Assembly (NCBI RefSeq): GCF_004361065.1
Contig: NZ_SELT01000017.1
Location: forward strand, 1 to 64,000
Direction of reading: 5' to 3'
DNA from: Cognatilysobacter terrigena
Lineage (GTDB): Bacteria > Pseudomonadota > Gammaproteobacteria > Xanthomonadales > Xanthomonadaceae
DNA length: 64,000 nucleotides
The notes below the pieces were generated by a model that was not told the DNA's origin, made no database searches, and saw only the letters and a list, made by a program, of their open reading frames with translations. Both the position numbers and the translations under genes were made by a program. This document shows, one piece after another, positions 49,306-57,681 of the stretch (position 1 is its first letter; each line of letters opens with the position of its first letter).

Positions 49306-49892
49306 GTTTCGGGTGTATCGATGTCGGCCGAGACGTATTGCGACGCGTTGATCGGATAGTCGATGAAGCGACGCGGCACGTGGTCGACGAGCCAGACGCC
49401 GTTGTCCGCGCGATAGAACATGTGCCCCGCGGTGTGCATCGCGTGGGCCTGGATACCGAGCACCGCCGGCATGCCGTGGCGTGCGCCGACGCGACGGGCG
49501 GTGTCGACATCGGTCGATAGATGCACGTGCCGGCGTCGGCCGCGATGCAGGCCGTCACGCAGGATCGCCTGCAGATAGCGCGTCGCCGTTCCATGGAACA
49601 GGCGCTGCGGCGGTTCGACGGGTACGAGGCCGAGATCGACGTCGATGGAGTGGCCCTGGTTGGCACGGATGCGCGTGCCGGTCGCGTCGATCGCGAAGCG
49701 CTGCTTGTCGTTGGTGGCGACGATCTCGTCGAGCGTCATGCGGTCGAGTACGACGCCATGCGCGGCGGCCGCACCCAGCAGCGTGTCGATGTCGGCCCAG
49801 CCCGCATCGTCGAGCGACAGGCCGATCGACGCCGGTGCGTGCCGAAGCACGCGACTGATGAAACGGCTCTGCGGGACGAGCGACGATCGCAT
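49302..49892 (-). CDS. kptA: RNA 2'-phosphotransferase (KptA/Tpt1)
   Basis: The 196-residue enzyme moves a 2'-phosphate from RNA to NAD+, releasing nicotinamide and ADP-ribose 1'',2''-cyclic phosphate. The family's motifs are visible: SRVLRHAP at residues 12-19, RIRANQGHS near 75, and the NAD-site [14 protein letters not shown] and the late [15 protein letters not shown]. The eukaryotic partner acts in tRNA splicing; the bacterial role is unknown. The start ATG shares one base with the stop of the preceding 113-residue gene, and its end overlaps the phosphoesterase gene by 4 nt. Confidence 0.93.
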   Translation of the reverse strand: MRSSLVPQSRFISRVLRHAPASIGLSLDDAGWADIDTLLGAAAAHGVVLDRMTLDEIVATNDKQRFAIDATGTRIRANQGHSIDVDLGLVPVEPPQRLFHGTATRYLQAILRDGLHRGRRRHVHLSTDVDTARRVGARHGMPAVLGIQAHAMHTAGHMFYRADNGVWLVDHVPRRFIDYPINASQYVSADIDTPET

Positions 49893-50233
49893 CAGTGCGT
49901 GCGCTTGCCGCGACGGCGGAAGAGTCCACCGAGCCCTCGACGCGGCGCACCCTGTGCGTCGCCACGTACGCCATCGCCGGTGCGTGCGTCTTCGTTCGCG
50001 ATCGTCGCAAGACGCTCGTCGAGCTCGGCGATCAGTTCGTCCAGCACGTCGCCGGTCGAACGATCGGGCCAGCGCTGCAGCGCCTGCATGCCCATTTCGA
50101 CGAACTCCGCGCGGGTTTCCGGCGGCAGGTCGAGCTTGCGTTCGTCGAACCAGCGCTCGAAACGCGGGCTGACCTGTGCGGCGGCGGTCGCGGGGTCGAG
50201 GTGCGGCGTCGACGGAGGGGGCGTCGGATCCAT
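49892..50233 (-). CDS. Conserved hypothetical protein, first gene of kptA operon
   Basis: The 113-residue protein is hydrophilic and helical, with no signal peptide or membrane segment. Sequence [24 protein letters not shown] is followed by a second helix pair ([19 protein letters not shown]) and a basic tail ([14 protein letters not shown]) that might bind nucleic acid. An ATG at 50233 is preceded by a GTCTTTATG context without a strong ribosome-binding site. TGATG coupling with kptA suggests a linked role. No known family is recognised. Confidence 0.7.
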   Translation of the reverse strand: MDPTPPPSTPHLDPATAAAQVSPRFERWFDERKLDLPPETRAEFVEMGMQALQRWPDRSTGDVLDELIAELDERLATIANEDARTGDGVRGDAQGAPRRGLGGLFRRRGKRTH

Positions 50234-50327
50234 AAAGACACTCCGAAGGGCACATCCGTATATCGAATCGCGGCGCCACGACACGTGAGCGACGGGCGCT
50301 GCAGCGGCTCATCCACGCGAAAGCAAT

Positions 50328-50347
50328 CGGCCCGGTTTCCCGGGCCG
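50328..50347 (-). terminator. Hairpin terminator of rpoH
   Basis: CGGCCCGG pairs with CCGGGCCG (8 bp, loop of four bases) 25 bp past the rpoH stop; on the minus strand ATTGCTTTC follows. The T run is weak. Confidence 0.6.
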
Positions 50348-50372
50348 TCCACCAGAACACGTGGCGCGTCGC

Positions 50373-51260
<888 letters not shown>

Positions 51261-51271
51261 AGGGCTCTAGG

Positions 51272-51314
51272 TTAGCAGTCGGATTATTCGACTGCTAAAG
51301 GGTCCAGAAGTTCC
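51272..51314 (-). promoter_or_regulatory. Sigma-E-like rpoH promoter overlapped by a 10-bp palindrome
   Basis: On the minus strand GGAACTT (51308-51314) is followed after 15 bp by GTCGAA (51287-51292), close to the RpoE consensus GGAACTT and GTCTAA. A perfect palindrome TTAGCAGTCG / CGACTGCTAA with a 7-nt spacer (51272-51298) covers the -10 and starts 12 bp upstream of the rpoH ATG. It may be an operator. If transcription starts further upstream, it would be an RNA hairpin near the start codon. Confidence 0.5.
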
Positions 51315-51494
51315 GGACCGTTGCATTCGTGGGACGACGGAGGCGGAAGTCTGCCAATCGATTCATTCGCGTTGCGTAAAACCGGCGGTATGGGGCTGAA
51401 CTCTCGTCATGCGGACGCCATTGCCGCTTTTCCAGCCCTGACCGATGGCAGGGTCCGCCGGGCGACCGCAGCCGGCGGCTACACTCCCGCCGGC

Positions 51495-52529
51495 ATGACC
51501 AAGCGAACCAAGCCGACCTCGTTCGACATCGCCTACCGGGCCGGCGTGTCCCAGGCGACCGTCTCCCGCGTGCTCCGCGGCAGCCCGCTGGTGAACGAGG
51601 AGACCCGCAAGCGGGTCGAGGCGGTCGCCCGCGAACTCAATTACAAGGTGGACCGCCGGGCCTCGAGCCTGCGGACCCAGAAGTCCGGCACCCTCGCCCT
51701 GCTGCTGTTCGAGGACCCGACCCCGGACGAGTCGCACATCAACCCGTTCTTCCTGTCCATGCTGGGCTCGATCACCCGCGCCTGCGCCCGCCACGGCCAG
51801 GACCTGCTGGTCTCGTTCCAGCAGCTGTCGGACGACTGGCATTCGGACTACGAGGACTCGATGAAGGCCGACGGGCTGATCCTGCTCGGCTACGGCGACT
51901 ATGAGCTCTACCGGGACAAGCTCTCGGCGCTGGTCGAGCGCGGCACGCACTTCGTCCGCTGGGGCGCGGTCGACGCCGACCAGCCCGGCGTGTCGATCGG
52001 CTGCGACAATGTCCACGGCGGCCAGCTCGCCGGGCAGCACCTGGTCGCCTGCGGGCGCCGCACCGTCGCCTTCCTCGGCCACGCGTCCTCGCACTACCCG
52101 GAGTTCCTCGACCGCTACCGCGGCTGCGCCGCCGCGCTCGAGGCCGCCGGCCTGCGCCTGGATCCCGCCCTGCAGGTCGACGCCGAGACGAGCGAGGAAG
52201 CGGGCTACATCGCCGCGACGCAGCTGCTCGCGCGCGGCCGCCCGTTCGACGCCATCTTCGGCGCCAGCGACCTCATCGCGATCGGCGCGATGCGCGCGCT
52301 GCACGAGGCCGGCATCCGCATTCCGCACGATGTTTCGGTGGTCGGCTTCGACGACATTCCGATGGCCCGCTTCACCACGCCGCCGCTGACGACGGTGATG
52401 CAGGACACGACCAAGGCCGGTCAGCTGCTCGTCGCGACGCTGATGCAGCTGGTGCGCGACGAGCACGCCGAGAGCGCGATGCTCCCGGCGTCGCTGGTGG
52501 TGCGCAAATCCTCGTTCACGCTCGGCTGA
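51495..52529 (+). CDS. LacI-family transcriptional regulator
   Basis: The 344-residue protein has an N-terminal LacI helix-turn-helix (SFDIAYRAGVSQATVSRVLRGS) and hinge helix, then a periplasmic-binding-protein-like sensor domain ending in VVGFDDIPMARFTTPPLTTVMQD. It probably controls the neighbouring alpha-glucan genes and responds to a maltose-type sugar. The effector is not proven. It is convergent with the amylase gene (12 bp apart) and divergent from rpoH. ATG at 51495 is chosen because the DNA-binding domain starts within six residues; longer in-frame starts add unrelated sequence. Confidence 0.93.
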   Translation: MTKRTKPTSFDIAYRAGVSQATVSRVLRGSPLVNEETRKRVEAVARELNYKVDRRASSLRTQKSGTLALLLFEDPTPDESHINPFFLSMLGSITRACARHGQDLLVSFQQLSDDWHSDYEDSMKADGLILLGYGDYELYRDKLSALVERGTHFVRWGAVDADQPGVSIGCDNVHGGQLAGQHLVACGRRTVAFLGHASSHYPEFLDRYRGCAAALEAAGLRLDPALQVDAETSEEAGYIAATQLLARGRPFDAIFGASDLIAIGAMRALHEAGIRIPHDVSVVGFDDIPMARFTTPPLTTVMQDTTKAGQLLVATLMQLVRDEHAESAMLPASLVVRKSSFTLG

Positions 52530-52541
52530 GCGCGACGCCCA

Positions 52542-54224
52542 TCACTGCCGCGTCTTGCGGCGCTCCGCGTCCTGCAGGGCCGTGCGCAGTTCATCGTTCG
52601 TGATCGCGCCGTCGAGCACGTAGACCTCGACGCCGTGCGCGGGCACCGTCGCGTCGAGTGCACCACCGCGAGCGATCTGCATCGACGTGCCCGCGAGCTG
52701 TGCACGCCACGCGCCCGCCTGCATCCAGCGGTCGATGTGGAACTGCGTTGGTGCGTTGCCCTTGTTCAGCAGCACGAGCGCGGTCTGCCGGACGTCGCCC
52801 GACTGGATCACGCGATAGAACGCCGCGCGATCACCCTTGAACTCGAGATTGAGCTGCAGGCCGCGCTGAAGTGCGGGCGTCGACGCACGCACTTTCGCGA
52901 TGCGGCGCAGCGCGTCGTGGATCGGATTCGTCTTCGCCGCGTTGATGCGCTGCTGGCCGAAGTAGTTGCGGTTGCCGGTGTGTTCGGCGGTGCCCCGCTC
53001 GAAGCCGACCTCGGAGCCGTAATAGATGACCGGGATGCCGCGCGCGGTGAACAGGAAGTTGTGCGCGTCGATGAAGCCGGTGTCGGCGGCGTCAAGGCGC
53101 GTCATGTCGTGGTTGTCGTAGAACGTCATCAGCTCGTACGGATTCGCGTACGGGCCGTCGGTCAGATAGAGACGCTCCGCAACCCGCTCGTAGCCCTTCT
53201 GCTGCGTGCCGAAGGCTTCGACGAGCCGCTCCTTCAGCGGGAAGTCGAGCACGCTGACGTCGGCGTTCCGCGGCAACGTGTGCTGCGCGATCGTCGCGGC
53301 GTCGTGGTCGAACGCTTCGCCGAACATGAAGAAGCCAGGATGCTTCGCGCGGATGCGCGCGCTGAATGCATGCCAGAACGAGTTCGGCATCCAGCCGATG
53401 GTGTCGATGCGGAACGCGTCGGCGCCCTGGTCGATCCACTGCGAGTACGCGCCGACGAAGTAGTCGAGCACCGCCGGCTCGTTCTCGTTGAGATCCGACA
53501 ACTGCGCGAGGCCGCCGGACGTGTTGTACCAGCGGTGCAGCGGATTGTTCTTCGGATCGAGCTTGGCCGGCGGCAGGTTCTGGTGATCGGCCAGGAGTTC
53601 GCCATGCGGGCCGTAGATCTTTCCGTACTTGGGCTGGTCCTTCGGCATCGTGTACGCCGGCGAGCCGTGGTTGCAGACGATGTCGAGCACCGTCTTCAGA
53701 CCATGCTGCTTCAGCCCGGACGTCAGGCCGCGGAAGTCGAGGCTCTTGCTGGGCAGATGCTCGTCGAGCACCCAGAAGTTGTCGCCCCAATAGCCGTGGT
53801 AGCCGGTCTTGCCGCGATCGGTCCACATGCCGCCCCACTTCACCGGATCGCCGCCGGTGAAGGCTTCGTCGGGGTTGTCGACGATGGGCGTGATCCACAC
53901 CGCGCCGAAGCCCATGTCGCGGATGTAGTCGGCGTTGTCCAGCACGCCTTTGAAGTCGCCGCCCATGTAGCCGATGTTGTCGCTGTGGCCTTTCGGTGCG
54001 CCGGGCGTGGGCCGATCGAACGTGTGCAGCGTCTTGCCGCCCTGCTCGCGGTGGTCGTTGGACGGATCACCATTGACGAAGCGATCCGTCATCAGGAAGT
54101 AGATGGCGTCGCTCGCGAACGGCTCGGTGGTGCCGACGAACTGTCGTGCCGATACCGACGCCTCGTCCGCATGCACGCTCGGCAGCGCGAACGCGAGCGC
54201 AACGGCAAGAATCGCGCGCCTCAC
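52542..54224 (-). CDS. Exported GH13 alpha-amylase family enzyme
   Basis: The 560-residue precursor has a signal peptide (RRAILAVALAFALPSVHA). The four GH13 regions are present: DIVCNHG (181-187), AFRIDTIG with nucleophile D274, GEAF with acid/base E303 and YDNHD with D373. The start DAIYFLMTDRFVNGDPSND is like cyclodextrin/maltogenic-type amylases. It would cut starch or maltodextrin in the periplasm or outside. The start is a GTG that overlaps the transporter stop (GTGA), so both are co-translated. The exact product is not known; cyclomaltodextrinase or CGTase-like activity is possible. Confidence 0.92.
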   Translation of the reverse strand: MRRAILAVALAFALPSVHADEASVSARQFVGTTEPFASDAIYFLMTDRFVNGDPSNDHREQGGKTLHTFDRPTPGAPKGHSDNIGYMGGDFKGVLDNADYIRDMGFGAVWITPIVDNPDEAFTGGDPVKWGGMWTDRGKTGYHGYWGDNFWVLDEHLPSKSLDFRGLTSGLKQHGLKTVLDIVCNHGSPAYTMPKDQPKYGKIYGPHGELLADHQNLPPAKLDPKNNPLHRWYNTSGGLAQLSDLNENEPAVLDYFVGAYSQWIDQGADAFRIDTIGWMPNSFWHAFSARIRAKHPGFFMFGEAFDHDAATIAQHTLPRNADVSVLDFPLKERLVEAFGTQQKGYERVAERLYLTDGPYANPYELMTFYDNHDMTRLDAADTGFIDAHNFLFTARGIPVIYYGSEVGFERGTAEHTGNRNYFGQQRINAAKTNPIHDALRRIAKVRASTPALQRGLQLNLEFKGDRAAFYRVIQSGDVRQTALVLLNKGNAPTQFHIDRWMQAGAWRAQLAGTSMQIARGGALDATVPAHGVEVYVLDGAITNDELRTALQDAERRKTRQ

Positions 54225-55723
54225 GGTGCAGCTGCCAGTCGGGCGTGGCCCTGCGGCTCGCGTACGCGCAGCACGCAGAGACCCGCCACCACCATCGAGA
54301 TGCCGCCGATCACCAGCGCATAGATCGGATGGCCACCGAAGATCGTCTTCAGCAGGAAGCCGAGCAGGCTCGCCGCGACGAGCTGCGGAATGACGATGAA
54401 GAAATTGAAGATGCCCATGTACACGCCCATCTTCTTCGCGGGCACGCTGTCGGAGAGCAGCGCGTACGGCAGCGACAGGATCGACGCCCAGGCGAAGCCC
54501 ACGCCGACCATCGACAGCAACAGCCAATGCGGATCGCGGATGAACATGATCGACACCAGCCCGAGTCCGCCGAGCACGGCATTGATCAGGTGGCTGGTGC
54601 GCAGGCCCCAGCGCGCGACCATCTTCGGGATCACGACCGCCGCAATCGCCGCGAAGCCGTTGTAGGCCGCGAACAGCACGCCGACCCAGTTCGCACCTTC
54701 GTTGTAGGCAGCGGAGGTCGTATCGGTGCTGTGGAAGTGCAGGTCGGCGACCGCCGGCGTGGTGTAGATCCACATGGCGAACAGCGCGAACCACGAGAAG
54801 AACTGCACGACGGCGAGCTGGCGCATGGTCGACGGCATGTCGTAGAGGTCGTCCATGATTTCGTCGAACGCACCGCGGGTCGGCGCGAAGATCCGCAGCA
54901 GCAGCGCGACGCCATACGCGACGACGAGGCCGCCGAGGATGTAGAGCTGTTTGTCGAGGCCCTTGAGGTAGACGATCGCGAGGAGCGCCGCACCGACCGC
55001 CAGCCAGATGAAGGCCGCCGTCCCCATGCGCTTTGCGTCGCGCGGTCGGGGCGGGATCGACGGTGCCTCGTCCCAGGCCTGCAGCGTCTCGGGGGGATAT
55101 TCCTTCGTGCTCACGATCGTCCATGCGATCGCTGCAACCAGCACGACGCCGCCCGCATAGAACGACCAGCGCACGGTATCCGGCACAAGGCCGGCCTCGG
55201 CGGTGTTGGCGACACCGAAGTGCGCAAGCACGTACGGAAGCACGCTCGCCACGACCGAACCGACGCCGATGAAAAAGCTCTGCATCGAATAGCCCGTCGC
55301 GCGCTGCTCGACCGGTAGCTGGTCGCCGACGAACGCGCGGAACGGTTCCATCGAAATGTTGATCGACGCATCGAGCATCCACAGCAGGCCGGCCGCGATC
55401 CACAGGCTCGGCGAGTTGGGCATCGCCAGCAGCGCGACGGTGGCGAGCAATGCACCGACGAGGAAATACGGACGGCGACGCCCCAGCTTCGTCCACGTGC
55501 GATCGGAGAAGTGGCCGACGATGGGTTGCACGACCAGGCCGGTGAGCGGCGCGGCGATCCACAACACGGGCAGGTCGTCCATGTTCGCGCCGAGCGTCTG
55601 GAAGATGCGGCTGACGTTGGCGTTCTGCAGCGCAAAGCCGAACTGGATGCCGAGGAAGCCGAAGCACATGTTCCAGATCTGCCAGAACGAGAGCCGCGGC
55701 TTGGACTGCGTGTTGGGATTCAT
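54221..55723 (-). CDS. MFS sugar transporter, SLC45/GPH-like (maltose type)
   Basis: The 500-residue protein has twelve membrane helices. The N-terminal pattern FWQIWNMCFGFLGIQFGFALQNANVSRIF and the cytoplasmic loop DRTWTKLGRRRPYFLVGA are those of the glycoside-cation symporter/SLC45-type transporters seen in alpha-glucan loci of Xanthomonas and Caulobacter. A soluble loop of about 60 residues separates the two halves. It likely imports maltose or maltodextrins across the inner membrane. The amylase gene overlaps its end by 4 nt. ATG at 55723 begins MNPNTQSKPRL. Confidence 0.92.
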   Translation of the reverse strand: MNPNTQSKPRLSFWQIWNMCFGFLGIQFGFALQNANVSRIFQTLGANMDDLPVLWIAAPLTGLVVQPIVGHFSDRTWTKLGRRRPYFLVGALLATVALLAMPNSPSLWIAAGLLWMLDASINISMEPFRAFVGDQLPVEQRATGYSMQSFFIGVGSVVASVLPYVLAHFGVANTAEAGLVPDTVRWSFYAGGVVLVAAIAWTIVSTKEYPPETLQAWDEAPSIPPRPRDAKRMGTAAFIWLAVGAALLAIVYLKGLDKQLYILGGLVVAYGVALLLRIFAPTRGAFDEIMDDLYDMPSTMRQLAVVQFFSWFALFAMWIYTTPAVADLHFHSTDTTSAAYNEGANWVGVLFAAYNGFAAIAAVVIPKMVARWGLRTSHLINAVLGGLGLVSIMFIRDPHWLLLSMVGVGFAWASILSLPYALLSDSVPAKKMGVYMGIFNFFIVIPQLVAASLLGFLLKTIFGGHPIYALVIGGISMVVAGLCVLRVREPQGHARLAAAP

Positions 55724-55997
55724 GAATGCCCTGTGGAGCGTCGAGTCGTGCGACGAGTGTGACGCGGACTTCGCGAGAAACCGGTGTGCGCTGCAACATC
55801 GAACGCACGCTTCGGATCGTCCGGAGACGATGTGCGCGGCATGGTAGAGAGCGGCGTGCCTGCACAAATTCGCCTGCAAACGTATTCAACGCGGGCGCGC
55901 GGTGACGTCCCGTCATGCTCCGTCGCCCGCGTGGAATCCTCCCGCGGCACGGAGGCCAGGGGGCCTTCGCATTCAGCGAATCGGGGTTGAGGTTTCG
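55724..55997. promoter_or_regulatory. Divergent promoter region of the maltodextrin locus with a candidate LacI operator
   Basis: The 274-bp gap lies between the transporter and the GH13 glucosidase. TGCAAACGTATTCA (55875-55888) has a central CG and a mostly symmetric pattern (6 of 8 half-site positions), as expected for a LacI-family operator, and is a plausible site for the nearby regulator. TGCACAAATTCG lies 14 bp to its left as a partial direct repeat. No clear -35/-10 pair is visible. Confidence 0.4.
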
Positions 55998-57611
55998 ATG
56001 GCGACGAAGCAGTGGTGGCGCGGCGGCGTGATCTACCAGATCTATCCGCGCAGCTTCCTGGACACCAACGGCGACGGCATCGGCGACCTGCCCGGCATCA
56101 TCGAGAAGCTCGATTACGTCGCGAGCCTCGGTGTCGACGCGATCTGGATCTCGCCGTTCTTCAAGTCGCCGATGGCCGACTTCGGCTACGACATCGCGGA
56201 TCCGCGGGCGGTCGATCCCATGTTCGGCACGCTCGACGATTTCGATCGCCTGCTCGCGAAGGCGCATTCGCTCGGCGTCAAGGTCATGATCGACCAAGTG
56301 CTCAGCCACACCTCCGACGAGCATGAATGGTTCAAGGAAAGCCGGCAGAGCCGCGACAACGCGAAGGCCGACTGGTACGTCTGGGCCGATGCCAAACCTG
56401 ACGGCACGCCGCCGAACAACTGGCTGTCGATCTTCGGCGGCGTCGCCTGGCGCTGGGAGCCGCGCCGCTGCCAGTACTACCTGCACAACTTCCTCTCGAG
56501 CCAGCCGGACCTCAACTTCCACAACCCCGAGGTGCGCGCGGCGCAGCTCGACAACCTGAAGTTCTGGCTCGACCGCGGCGTCGACGGCTTCCGCCTCGAC
56601 TCGATCAACTTCTGCTTCCACGACGCGCAGCTGCGCGACAACCCGCCGAAGCCGGAAGAACTGCGCACGGGCCGTGGCTTCGCCGCCGACAACCCGTACG
56701 CGTTCCAGTACCACTACTTCAACAACACGCAGCCCGAAAACCTCGGTGTCCTCGAGGACGTGCGTCGCCTGATGGATCGTTATCCGGATGCGGCGACGCT
56801 GGGCGAGATCTCGTCCGAGGATTCGCTCGCGACGATGGCCGAGTACGTGCGGCCCGGTCGCCTGCACATGGGCTACAGCTTCGAGCTGCTCACCGACGAC
56901 TTCAGCGCGGCGTACATCCGCGGCACCGTCGAACGGCTGGAAGCGAGCCTCGTCGACGGCTGGCCGTGCTGGGCGATCAGCAACCACGATGTGCGCCGCG
57001 CGGTGACGCGCTGGGGCGGCGCGAACGGCAACGACGTGCTCGCGCGCCAGCTCGTCGCGCTGGTGTGCTCGCTGCGCGGCTCCGTCTGCCTGTACCAGGG
57101 CGAAGAGCTCGGCCTTCCTGAAGCCGACGTCCCGTACGAACTGCTGCAGGATCCTTACGGCATCGCGTTCTGGCCGACGTTCAAGGGCCGCGACGGATGC
57201 CGCACGCCGATGCCTTGGAACGGCGGCGCGTCCGCCGGCTTCACCGACGGAACGCCGTGGCTGCCGGTCGCACCGACGCACCGCCCGCGCAGCGTCTCGA
57301 CGCAGCAGGCCGATCCGTCGTCCGTGTTGAATGCGGTGCGCGCGTTCCTTCGCTGGCGTCATACGCAGCCGGCGCTGGTCGAAGGTTCAATCCGTTTCCT
57401 CGACACGCCGGAGCCGGTGCTCGCGTTCGTTCGCGAGCAGGCGAGCGAGCGGCTGCTGGTCGCGTTCAACCTGTCCGCGCAGCCGGTCACGTGCACGCTC
57501 GACGTCGGCACCGCGACGACGCTCGACGCGCCCGGCATCGACACCGGTGGCATCGACGCCGGCACGCTGCAGCTGCCCGCACATGGCGCGTTGTTTGCAC
57601 GACTCGACTGA
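55998..57611 (+). CDS. Cytoplasmic GH13 alpha-glucosidase
   Basis: The 537-residue protein has no signal peptide, so it is cytoplasmic. It starts WWRGGVIYQIYPRSFLDTNGDG, as in oligo-alpha-glucosidases. The GH13 regions are IDQVLSHTSDEHEWF, GFRLDS with nucleophile D201, LGEIS with E270 and ISNHD with D331. It likely releases glucose from imported maltose and short maltodextrins. It is first in a rightward operon with the pullulanase and GH97 genes. The start codon choice rests on the family N terminus; no strong ribosome-binding site is seen. Confidence 0.94.
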   Translation: MATKQWWRGGVIYQIYPRSFLDTNGDGIGDLPGIIEKLDYVASLGVDAIWISPFFKSPMADFGYDIADPRAVDPMFGTLDDFDRLLAKAHSLGVKVMIDQVLSHTSDEHEWFKESRQSRDNAKADWYVWADAKPDGTPPNNWLSIFGGVAWRWEPRRCQYYLHNFLSSQPDLNFHNPEVRAAQLDNLKFWLDRGVDGFRLDSINFCFHDAQLRDNPPKPEELRTGRGFAADNPYAFQYHYFNNTQPENLGVLEDVRRLMDRYPDAATLGEISSEDSLATMAEYVRPGRLHMGYSFELLTDDFSAAYIRGTVERLEASLVDGWPCWAISNHDVRRAVTRWGGANGNDVLARQLVALVCSLRGSVCLYQGEELGLPEADVPYELLQDPYGIAFWPTFKGRDGCRTPMPWNGGASAGFTDGTPWLPVAPTHRPRSVSTQQADPSSVLNAVRAFLRWRHTQPALVEGSIRFLDTPEPVLAFVREQASERLLVAFNLSAQPVTCTLDVGTATTLDAPGIDTGGIDAGTLQLPAHGALFARLD

Positions 57612-57629
57612 TCCGGCGACGGCCGGATC
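57610..57629 (+). terminator. Hairpin between the GH13 and pullulanase genes
   Basis: GATCCGGC pairs with GCCGGATC (8 bp, loop GACG) immediately at the end of the GH13 gene. It lacks a T run. It could stabilise the upstream message or reduce read-through into the pullulanase gene. Confidence 0.35.
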
Positions 57630-57681
57630 GCGCGGCATGCGGCCGCGTGGACGCCTTGCTACAGGTCATCGTGAAGTTGGC

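Noticed and set aside
54225-57362. Extension of the amylase frame upstream through the transporter and glucosidase genes
   Set aside because: The frame is open for over 1600 codons, but the signal peptide after GTG 54224 and the known genes it crosses show that the upstream part is not coding.
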